A stretch of DNA of 64,000 nucleotides from BPJU01 sp964425225 (lineage in GTDB: Bacteria; Planctomycetota; Planctomycetia; Pirellulales; Pirellulaceae), in the NCBI GenBank assembly GCA_964425225.1, contig CAYRMD010000005.1, positions 1 through 64,000 of the forward strand. Direction: 5' to 3'. Under the pieces are notes generated by a model. It did no database searches. It had not been told where the DNA came from and worked only from the letters and a program-made list of their open reading frames with translations. The position numbers and the translations under genes were made by a program. Within the stretch, counting starts at the first letter, position 1. Each line of letters begins with the position of its first letter. This document shows positions 41,305 through 49,500 of the stretch, piece by piece.

Positions 41305-42360
41305 TCAACCCTGAAGGATAATGACTTCGCATTGGGGTAATTTTTCGCGAAGCAATTCAATCGCTCGGCGGTCGCCTCGAAACTGATTGGCGGATATAAA
41401 AACGCGTCGTAATTTCACTAAACCGGAATGAACCAGTCCCATGAGATCCTCGCCCCCTACGGACGAACCCATCAATAGTAATTCCTCGAGCTCGGGCACT
41501 CCGGATAAGTGATACAGCCCCGCATCAGTCACGTTGGCGCAGGTGTCGAGGAAAAGCCTTCGCAGGTGCGGCAGTTTAAGCTGGGCCAGTCCCGCATCGC
41601 TGACCGCAGCCCATGCTAACGTCAGGTCCTCCAAATGCTGCAACGTATTAAGCGCGGGCACGTGTCGGTCCTCCAAGCCCCTGGCATCGATCCAAACCAT
41701 TTTGAGCGCCGCGTGATCCTTCAGCACCTGGATGCCCTCGGGCCCCAATGGCGTCCCGTGGGCGGTAAGCTTTTCAAGATGGGCCAGGGCCTTCAAGTGG
41801 GGTAGCGCAGCAAGTTGCGATTCAGGGCAATTCAACTCCAATTCCCGCAACTCGGTAAGGGATTCAATAGAGCGCAAACCTTCTCCTGTTGCCTGACGGC
41901 TATGGAAAGAAAGTTTTTTCAAACCCACCGCTGCCAGGTGCCGCAAGCCGTCTCCACGAACATGGGTATGGGCCAACAACAGTTCCTCAAGATCCCGACA
42001 CTCGCGCAGCATCGAAAGTTCGTCATCGGCTACCGGCACGTGAATCAATTCTAGCTTGCGCAATTGACGAGCCGTTCCCAAAGTTTTCCAAAAGTCCGGG
42101 GCGACCGGGCTACATTCTTGGATACGCACGGAAACAACCGACCCCCAATCGCCAACCTTTTTCGTGATCCTCGAATCGATAGAGCCTCGCTCAATAGCGA
42201 CCTCGATTAAACCGTTCTCCAGTCGACTCGTTTGAACACGAGCCGGTAGAGCCGCTCCTAGCGTGTTGCTCACCGGAGCCACGTGGGCTCGACATGCCAG
42301 GACGCTTACCAACAGCCCAAGACCGGTGATTATCGGCCAAGTCCTCAAATAGCGTACCAT
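41305..42360 (-). CDS. Leucine-rich-repeat lipoprotein
   Basis: This is a protein of about 351 residues. ATG 42360 is chosen because AAAGG lies 8 bases upstream and it begins a signal sequence ending in a lipobox-like VLAC (Cys 23); the frame itself is open to 42420. From about residue 90 it contains degenerate leucine-rich repeats of the ribonuclease-inhibitor-like type (LRKLELIHVPVADDELSML, LEDLTLAWAAVSDAGLAQL, LRRLFLDTCANVTDAGLYHL). Such LRR proteins are common in planctomycetes and usually mediate protein binding. It is transcribed towards the DUF3467 terminator. Confidence 0.8.
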   Translation of the reverse strand: MVRYLRTWPIITGLGLLVSVLACRAHVAPVSNTLGAALPARVQTSRLENGLIEVAIERGSIDSRITKKVGDWGSVVSVRIQECSPVAPDFWKTLGTARQLRKLELIHVPVADDELSMLRECRDLEELLLAHTHVRGDGLRHLAAVGLKKLSFHSRQATGEGLRSIESLTELRELELNCPESQLAALPHLKALAHLEKLTAHGTPLGPEGIQVLKDHAALKMVWIDARGLEDRHVPALNTLQHLEDLTLAWAAVSDAGLAQLKLPHLRRLFLDTCANVTDAGLYHLSGVPELEELLLMGSSVGGEDLMGLVHSGLVKLRRVFISANQFRGDRRAIELLREKLPQCEVIILQG

Positions 42361-42603
42361 GGTGTAACCTTTGATGTTCAGCCTGGCTGCTCGTTCCGTC
42401 ACCATACGCCCACGAAACACAGTATTCCCCGACGAGCGACGTGCAACCAGCCCCGGCCCTTAGTGGATTTCGGCAGGCGCTTGGACCTCGTTTTTCCGAC
42501 TGCAAACTGCTAGCGGCAAACACGGCTACTCTACCCGGCAGGGCACTCAGGGGCAGAGTGGCGCTTTATTGGTAAGCCGTTCCGGGACGTGCCTGCGGCA
42601 TCC

Positions 42604-43035
42604 TTATTGGGGGATTTGCGGATTACGACTTAACGCAAAATCCGCCCTATTCGTACCCGGCTTTACCTCATACTTGAAGTAGTTCGTCGGGACGGCGTTT
42701 TGACGCTCAATTTCTTCGGGAGTTGACACGTCACTTTCGCTCTCCACGTTAATCGTCACCGTTACATTGTGCGGGCCAATAACGGCGCCGGGTCGATTGT
42801 CCGACAGTAGCCTCAGTTGATAGCGTCCTTGTTCGTCGGTTCTCCCCGTAGAGGCCACAGCCTCCAGCCCCTTCGGTGGCAAAACGGGCGTAAACGTAAC
42901 GACCGCATCTTTCACCGGTTGGCCGTCCAACGTGATTTGCCCTTCGACGGGAGCGAGTTTAATGCCCCGGCTACAACCCAGAACAAACAGCGTGCAGACT
43001 ATAAGAGCACCTGCGCTCCCACGACCGAGCGACAT
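42604..43035 (-). CDS. Small lipoprotein with transthyretin/carboxypeptidase-regulatory-like fold
   Basis: A 143-residue protein. ATG 43035 has a strong AGGAG 9 bases upstream; the GTG at 43041 is too close to it. The signal ends with lipobox VLGC. The domain APVEGQITLDGQPVKDAVVTFTPV...TGRTDEQGRYQL...PGAVIGPHNVTV is a beta-sandwich type found in many planctomycete lipoproteins, often next to DUF1559 genes as here. Function unknown. It lies about 100 bases after the DUF1559 gene on the same strand and may be co-transcribed with it. Confidence 0.85.
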   Translation of the reverse strand: MSLGRGSAGALIVCTLFVLGCSRGIKLAPVEGQITLDGQPVKDAVVTFTPVLPPKGLEAVASTGRTDEQGRYQLRLLSDNRPGAVIGPHNVTVTINVESESDVSTPEEIERQNAVPTNYFKYEVKPGTNRADFALSRNPQIPQ

Positions 43036-43143
43036 GGACACCTTCTCCTACGTAGGGAAACAACCTCACTCTCCGGTAGAGCGGCCGGGTTTCGACCGCC
43101 CTACCGCATCACCAATTACGCTCCTGTAAACATCAACCGAGCG

Positions 43144-44163
43144 CTAATCGTTGACAAAGCGGGGTTCGTTGCCTTGGATTGTCGCCATCGACGGCAGAAC
43201 GCCCATGTCAATGGGGTTGTTCTGGTTGGGACCCTCAATCCCCATGAAGACGTTTGTATTAATCGCCCGCACCGAACCATCGGCCAACGCAAACTGAATG
43301 ATCTGCGGGTGGAAACTGGCAAACCCCCGTTTGCACGGGTTACTACCATCCGTACCACCGATCGCCAAGCAACGATTATAATCGGGTATCAAGACCCGCG
43401 GTTGACCGACTGACGGGGACGACTGATTGTACGAAGTGTACGTGTAGGCCCAAAACGTACGGCGCCGGTTCCGCGTCCGAGTCATGTACTCACCTAGCAA
43501 CAGCGTATTCGACGTACCATCCAGGATACTCGAAAACGATTCAGCCGAAGTTGTATTCGCCGTCCGACGCGTTAGCCCAGCGTGAGTTCCGGCTACAGCG
43601 TGGAGTACACCGCGATTCTGAATGATCCAGGTGCTGATCTGGTTCGAGTCCATCCATTGACCCCCGCGGTGGGCAGCACCGCTCACGGCCCGGTATGAAC
43701 CCGGCGCATACTGCAAACCGCTGCCTGGACCTGACTCAGGCCGATCCGTGGTACGCGTGTTGATATCCGAGGGACACAAGAAAATCTTCAGCGTCATCGT
43801 GGTAACGAAATCATTCGGTCCTGGCCGTCCCGGCGAAGCGTCATTGAACAGGTTAAAGTTGTACTGATCGGCCACCGTTTGTTGTTCCAAGAACGGCAAA
43901 ATGAACAGGGTCCAGGTTGCACCGCTCGGTGTCGAACAGCAGGGTCCTGGCGTAATGCCTCCGGGCGGAAAAACCTTATAGGTGTCGTGATAGTTATGCA
44001 CGGCCAAGGCCAATTGCTTGAGGTTGTTGCTGCATGCCATGCGTCGCGAGGCCTCACGCGCGGCTTGCACTGCCGGCAACAACAACGCCACCAGAATCCC
44101 AATGATCGCAATCACCACCAACAACTCCACTAGGGTAAACCCCCGATTTGCATGTACTCTCAT
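43144..44163 (-). CDS. DUF1559 prepilin-like protein (copy A)
   Basis: A 339-residue protein with a type IV prepilin signal (RGFTLVELLVVIAIIGILVALLLPAVQAAREASRRMACSNNLKQ in full; GFTLVE is the cleavage region). ATG 44163 follows GGAGGT with 7-base spacing. The DUF1559 (SBP_bac_10-like) domain ends with the conserved FALADGSVRAIN. DUF1559 proteins are highly expanded in planctomycetes and probably form pseudopilus-like or surface assemblies; the function is not established. A 584-bp block of this gene is identical to the neighbouring copy B. Confidence 0.92.
   Translation of the reverse strand: MRVHANRGFTLVELLVVIAIIGILVALLLPAVQAAREASRRMACSNNLKQLALAVHNYHDTYKVFPPGGITPGPCCSTPSGATWTLFILPFLEQQTVADQYNFNLFNDASPGRPGPNDFVTTMTLKIFLCPSDINTRTTDRPESGPGSGLQYAPGSYRAVSGAAHRGGQWMDSNQISTWIIQNRGVLHAVAGTHAGLTRRTANTTSAESFSSILDGTSNTLLLGEYMTRTRNRRRTFWAYTYTSYNQSSPSVGQPRVLIPDYNRCLAIGGTDGSNPCKRGFASFHPQIIQFALADGSVRAINTNVFMGIEGPNQNNPIDMGVLPSMATIQGNEPRFVND
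43463..44046 (-). repeat. 584-bp identical block, copy A
   Basis: Every base from 43463 to 44046 matches 45354-45937. Outside the block the two genes differ: the 3' part (43144-43462) is only about 80% identical, by eye, to its counterpart. Confidence 0.9.
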
Positions 44164-45034
44164 AAAATGACCTCCAAAAAAGAAAGACAAAAGACTTCAG
44201 CCGACCACCGATTGCCGGCACCGACAACCTATCATTATTGCCATCTTAACGCAATTGTCAATTATTCTGGCGCTTACGGGTGTATCCCTCCGGTAGGTGC
44301 GGCGTGTCCCTAAAGCAGTACGTTATCCTGCGGTGGGCTATTCTTGATCGCTGGTTGCCATATGGTACGTGGTCAACGGGCGGACTTCCGCTAACGGGCT
44401 ACATCAAGCCGCATTTTTAGAGAAACTCAACCGTACGAGAACAGGCATTTGCCGGGCCCGATGCGGACCTTCGCCGGTTTGGGTTGCGAGCGTCGTCACT
44501 CATACGCGTCTCAGGATTGACAGCGACAAGATGAACTGCGGGGAGGAGCCCGTGCAGCCAACAACGGAAGGCAGCACGCGAAAAGGGCAGAAACTAGCAG
44601 CGGGCACGGCATGCCGTGCCCCTACTACGCTATGCGGCAAAAAACTTGCCACTGGCCCTCAACTGGGACGGCTACATCGCTACCTAGGCAGCGCGACCAA
44701 CCGGGTTTGCGGAATACTGCGCGCGGCTGTCACAGATAAACTCCCTAGCACTGGCCTGGAGAATTCTTTCCGCCGGCCTCCAAGGCGCAAACGGCAGAGG
44801 AACGATCTGTACAGCGATCAGGGGCACTCCCACAGTGGTTGGCAACCTTGTACCCGAGGCCTCTTGCACCCCTGGGCGGACCACCTCCTGGCCGATGCTT
44901 CACATCCCGGCGCAGTGCAATACCCTGGCGCACACTGCTATTTTCGGGAGCTAATGCTACCCCGTCGATCGTGCTACCCGGACGGTGGAAAAATAGAAGA
45001 TAGTTGCCAGCCGACTCTTTCGCCCGATACTCCC
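44164..45034. other. Long spacer between the two DUF1559 genes
   Basis: About 870 bases. An open frame on + (44369-45088) has no family likeness, an odd Arg/Cys-rich composition and runs into the 3' end of copy B, so I reject it. The spacer contains a perfect 20-base palindrome at 44602-44621. No other feature seen. Confidence 0.45.
44602..44621. repeat. Perfect 20-base palindrome
   Basis: GGGCACGGCATGCCGTGCCC is its own reverse complement and is followed by CTAC. A related but imperfect element (CCGCACGTGGCAACGTGCCCC) lies at 52000-52020 and is also followed by CTAC-like sequence. It may be a mobile palindromic repeat or an RNA hairpin. Confidence 0.7.
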
Positions 45035-46048
45035 TTAATCGAAGACAAACCGCGGTTCGTTGCCTTGGATTGTGGCCATCGACGGTAATACACCCATATC
45101 GATGGGCCGATCGTGCCTTGCTCCTTCAATGCCCATGAAAACATTCGTATTGATGGCCCGCACCGAGCCGTCGGCCAACGCAAAGTGGATGATTTGCGGA
45201 TGGAAACTGGCAAAGGCTCGTTTGCACGGGTTGCTGCCTCCCGTGCCGCCAATGGCTAAGCATCGGTTGTAATCGGGAATTAAGACGCGCGGTTGACCAA
45301 CCGATGGAGACGATTGGTTGTACGACGTATACGTGTAAGCCCAGAAGGTACGCCGCCGGTTCCGCGTCCGAGTCATGTACTCACCTAGCAACAGCGTATT
45401 CGACGTACCATCCAGGATACTCGAAAACGATTCAGCCGAAGTTGTATTCGCCGTCCGACGCGTTAGCCCAGCGTGAGTTCCGGCTACAGCGTGGAGTACA
45501 CCGCGATTCTGAATGATCCAGGTGCTGATCTGGTTCGAGTCCATCCATTGACCCCCGCGGTGGGCAGCACCGCTCACGGCCCGGTATGAACCCGGCGCAT
45601 ACTGCAAACCGCTGCCTGGACCTGACTCAGGCCGATCCGTGGTACGCGTGTTGATATCCGAGGGACACAAGAAAATCTTCAGCGTCATCGTGGTAACGAA
45701 ATCATTCGGTCCTGGCCGTCCCGGCGAAGCGTCATTGAACAGGTTAAAGTTGTACTGATCGGCCACCGTTTGTTGTTCCAAGAACGGCAAAATGAACAGG
45801 GTCCAGGTTGCACCGCTCGGTGTCGAACAGCAGGGTCCTGGCGTAATGCCTCCGGGCGGAAAAACCTTATAGGTGTCGTGATAGTTATGCACGGCCAAGG
45901 CCAATTGCTTGAGGTTGTTGCTGCATGCCATGCGTCGTGAGGCCTCACGCGCGGCTTGCACAGCCGGTAACAACAACGCCACCAGAATCCCAATGATCGC
46001 GATCACAACCAACAGCTCGACCAACGTAAAAGCACTACGACGTCGCAT
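45035..46048 (-). CDS. DUF1559 prepilin-like protein (copy B)
   Basis: A 337-residue paralogue of copy A with prepilin leader MRRRSAFTLVELL and the same hydrophobic helix. The protein matches copy A nearly throughout, differing mainly in the leader and near the C-terminus (for example GARHDRP for GPNQNNP). The family ending FALADGSVRAIN is present. AGGAG-like sequence (rc of CTCCTG) is about 20 bases upstream of the ATG, so the site is not strong. It lies upstream of copy A on the same strand, separated by 870 bases, so the two are probably transcribed separately. Confidence 0.92.
   Translation of the reverse strand: MRRRSAFTLVELLVVIAIIGILVALLLPAVQAAREASRRMACSNNLKQLALAVHNYHDTYKVFPPGGITPGPCCSTPSGATWTLFILPFLEQQTVADQYNFNLFNDASPGRPGPNDFVTTMTLKIFLCPSDINTRTTDRPESGPGSGLQYAPGSYRAVSGAAHRGGQWMDSNQISTWIIQNRGVLHAVAGTHAGLTRRTANTTSAESFSSILDGTSNTLLLGEYMTRTRNRRRTFWAYTYTSYNQSSPSVGQPRVLIPDYNRCLAIGGTGGSNPCKRAFASFHPQIIHFALADGSVRAINTNVFMGIEGARHDRPIDMGVLPSMATIQGNEPRFVFD
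45354..45937 (-). repeat. 584-bp identical block, copy B
   Basis: Identical to 43463-44046 (offset 1891). The first mismatches are at 43462/45353 and 44047/45938. The sharp edges suggest gene conversion rather than a recent whole-gene duplication. Confidence 0.9.
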
Positions 46049-46214
46049 AACCGTACCCCCATAACTAAACAGGAGAAAAACACCCCGGGCCTAGATGCCC
46101 ACGTACCTACGCGTGATTATCGCTCAATATGAGGAGAAGTCAACTAGCGCGGTCACGGAACCCCTCAACGGATTCAATCACGAACGGGCCGGATATTGCC
46201 GGGATCGAAAACGA

Positions 46215-46289
46215 TTTAACGCAGAGGCGCAAGGCAAACGAAATAGGCAAATCCATTGTCCCCTTACGCCTCTGCGCCTTTGCGTTAAA
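46215..46289 (+). repeat. Inverted repeat, AACGCAGAGGCGCAAGG type
   Basis: The left arm 46215-46234 (TTTAACGCAGAGGCGCAAGG) pairs with 46262-46289, which has a few extra bases (CTTTGC) inside. Related single-arm sequences are at about 30722 and 56924, so this is the head of the same intergenic repeat family. Confidence 0.65.
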
Positions 46290-46345
46290 GTTCCTTGCGC
46301 ATGCGCGCCTTTACGTTGAATGGAATTGGCTGCTCCCGGACGGTC

Positions 46346-46447
46346 GCGGCTCTGTAAAGCTATCCATCTTCGGAAGCGATATGGCGAGTCCTGGTGATGA
46401 TGAGCTGCGTTACAGCCACATCCTACCTACCAATGAGACGCACAGAC
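46346..46447 (+). repeat. Dispersed intergenic repeat, copy R1
   Basis: About 102 bases that match the reverse complement of 56796-56899 at about 80-85% (my hand alignment). Shared blocks are GCGGCTCTGTAAAGCTAT, TTCGGAAGCGATA, CGTTACAGCCAC and CCTACCTAC followed by AATGAGACGCACA. Confidence 0.8.
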
Positions 46448-46525
46448 GCCAAGGTAGGAAGATCCAGGTATGCCGTAGGTTATCTCGAAAGGTCGCGATC
46501 TTGAGTGCGTCGCAGCTCCGAGGAT

Positions 46526-46560
46526 ACAACGTGCCTACAATCAAGACGCACACACGTTGT
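46526..46560 (-). terminator. Stem-loop / repeat tail motif just after the subtilisin-like gene
   Basis: An 8-base stem ACAACGTG (46526-46533) and CACGTTGT (46553-46560) encloses a 19-base loop that contains the tail motif seen at 30951 and 51821. It lies 3 bases beyond the stop codon of the minus-strand gene. There is no T-run, so a classical terminator is doubtful; it may act as an mRNA 3'-end structure. Confidence 0.4.
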
Positions 46561-46563
46561 ACG

Positions 46564-49500
46564 CTATTTATTCCATTTACTGAGAATTTCTTCAAAGAAC
46601 GCGTTGTCTAACTGACCGACGAGCGTTTCACGATAGCTTGCGCTTCGGCTGGTCCATTCGCGTAACGCGCGGTCCCGAACTTGTTCAGCAAAGCGCCCTT
46701 TTTCGTGTGGACGCCCGACGATCGATGTGGCCGTCGACGAGCCGCTGTGACGCTCGTGATTGGGCGTTGTCGGTGGCGGTGAATTGTCTGCTTGAGGGTG
46801 CCGAGCAACGCCGGGGCTAACACTCAAGGGATCCAAGGCATTATCGAGCCGACTACTGGCGAGCTCGGCCGTTACTAGACCGCTAACACCTGCAGGTTCA
46901 CCTTCACCCTGAGCGGCTGGCCGTACCGTTTGCGAGCGCAGCTCGCGCAAAACACTGAATGCATCCAGCGTATTAATCCGCCCGTCATTTGTCGTGTCGT
47001 AATAGAGTGTATTTCTTGACAATTCACCTTCGCCCGTTGCTCCTTGCCGCAAGCGCGTCACCAATAGCAAAAGGTCTTGCGTCGTGACCCGTCGATCGCC
47101 GTTTACGTCGTTGGCTAACGCATAATTGTGCATCGGTTCTCCCTCACCCGATGCCACGATGTTAATCGATGCCCCAAGGTAGGTAATGTCGCCAATCGAC
47201 ACGAACGACGGCGGCTCGTACAGCAACGTGTCATGATTACCGAACACAGGCGGCGGACCTGGATCGAAAATATCGTCCGCCGGGTCGGGTAAAAAAGTGG
47301 CTGTACCGGTTGCTACCGCTCGGAACACGGCACGGTATAGCACTTTTGACCCGGGGCCAGGGGGCGGTAAATCGACCGATCGGAAAGCGCCTGCTTCGTC
47401 GATGATCCCGGGTACGGATGTGTCACCCTCCGGCGTATCGCGATAGTCTCCGTCGAACCGTAGGGGCGGCTGCACCTGAACCAGCGTACCGGGATACAAT
47501 AGGTCCAGATACGCCGCAAACACGCCCCGGTCGCTGTCTGGCGGCAAGTCTGGTGTCGTAGCTGTGGTGCGAATGTCCTCGACCGAAACGACAACGACGA
47601 AATCCTGCCCGACGGCTACACTGGAAATGGGGGCTCCGGACAAATTGGTAAACGATACGCTGTAACGCACCAAATCATTGCTAAACGCATCACCGACAAA
47701 CAACGTCACCGTTGCCTCACTGCTGGCCCCGACGGCGTCCGTGATGCGATAGCGCAACTGATCGACCCCTTCGAAACCGGAAGCTGGTTGGTAACGGATC
47801 ACATCGTCGTCAGGTTGAGGCGTGCCACGATTGTCGATCACAGCCGCGCCGTTTCGTGGGCCGGAAATGATTGCCGAAATACGTGTGGGAGGATTGGCAC
47901 CCAAAATATCGTTTGCCAACACGGCAATCGCTTTGCCTCGATTCAGCGGATCCAACGGTAGACTCGGCGGATCGTTGTTTCTGGCTACGAAATCCTGGTC
48001 ATCGACAGCTTGTGGTGCCACGAATGTCGGCACGACATTGACCGTAACACGCGCCGTGGAGGTGCGGCCCACCGCGTCGACTATTGTGTAGTCAAAGGAA
48101 TCAGCTCCAAAGAAACCGGTACGTGGTGTATAGAGAACATTCTGGCCTCCGGCAGGCACTGTGACCGTACCGCCCCGCAAGGTGGGTGAGGTAGCGCTCT
48201 GCACGCGCAAGCCGCCCGCTGAACTTGCCAAATCATTGGCCAACACATCGAGCACTACTTGGACAGAGTCTTGCGGGACACTAAACGTGTCGTTAACCGC
48301 CTGAGGAATATCCCCGGAGATCAATACTGTGTAGTCTTCCACTTCACCCGCCATCGCCGGGCCAGTGGGTCCGATGCCCCGTTCCCAACCGTAACGGAAC
48401 CGCGCCCGAACGGCGCCGGTTCGCGCAGTGGCCGGAACACTGATGGGCACTTGGTGTATGCCTTCCCCTAAGCGCAGATCCCGCACGACTTGTTCGCCGG
48501 GATCGTTGAAATCGCCGTCGTTGTTGAAGTCGATCCAACCCTGAAGCAGTCCTCGAGATTGGCCCCCTAACCGCACGTCTACCGAAAGCGTCGCCTGTTG
48601 GCCGGCTATCAGCCGCGACGCGAAGGCAACGCCATCATTCTCGTCAGCCCCGTTGGCATCGACTTCGCCAGTTAGTGTCGGCCCCAACTGGAAACCGTTC
48701 AGAATCCCGTGACGTGGCCCATTATCGCTCAAGAAGGTATCACGAGACGCGTTGGTACCGTTTCCGAAATCAAACAGATTTCCTCCCGTGAAACCAAAAT
48801 CGACGATTTGAGCCGTCGTGCCCCCTGCTCCAATTACCACGGTGTGCGTTCCGGGCGCGGCTGGAAATGTTTGTTGCCAACTGGGCCCGACTTGGACTCG
48901 GACGGTGTAACTACCTGTGGCAATAAGCGGCAGCGCAAAGCGCCCGTCCGTTCCGGAGCGTACAGCCGGTTCGCCGAAATCTAGACGAGCATTATTGTTG
49001 ACGTCAAACCACACAAAGGCGCCCACAATTCCCGGTTCGCCTAAGTCCTGCTGGCCATTGCCGTCCAAGTCATTCCACACTCGCCCGCCCGGTTCCAGTC
49101 CCGGGGGACGCGTAAAGCCGAAGTCAATTCCCGGGATGATATCCGGGCGACTCGGAACGGTAACCTGCTGGCCACCGCCCGGAGGATTGACAGGCTGGAG
49201 ACCTGGAATCGGTTCCACTAGGATCGTGAACGTACCGGCTCCCTGGAAATTCACGATATTGTACGAGCCGTCGGCTCCTGTGACGGCGAATGGCTCTGAA
49301 GGATCCCGCAAACGGTTGCCGTTCAAATCCACGAACACCACGGCGTTGGCAATGCCAAACTCGTTGAATTCTCGACTGCCATTTCGATTGAGATCTTCAT
49401 AAACTACACCACGGAATGCACCAGTGGGCAATGCTTCGATTGCCTTGCGGGCATTGAGTCGACCACCGGTGAGAACTTTCCCTTGCAACTGAGGAAGCAC

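Larger units (their letters stand above)
46049..46563. other. Intergenic region with dispersed repeats
   Basis: About 515 bases between copy B of DUF1559 and the 3' end of the subtilisin-like gene. It contains the hairpin pair at 46215-46289, repeat R1 at 46346-46447 and the stem-loop at 46526-46560. No gene is credible here. Confidence 0.6.

Noticed and set aside
44369..45088. A 239-codon open frame on + between the two DUF1559 genes
   Set aside because: No family likeness, unusual composition, no ribosome binding site, and it overlaps the 3' end of the secure minus-strand DUF1559 gene.
46215..46289. A CRISPR-like array or an insertion sequence in the 46 kb intergenic region
   Set aside because: Only one inverted repeat is present, with no regular spacers and no transposase gene; it fits a dispersed repeat instead.
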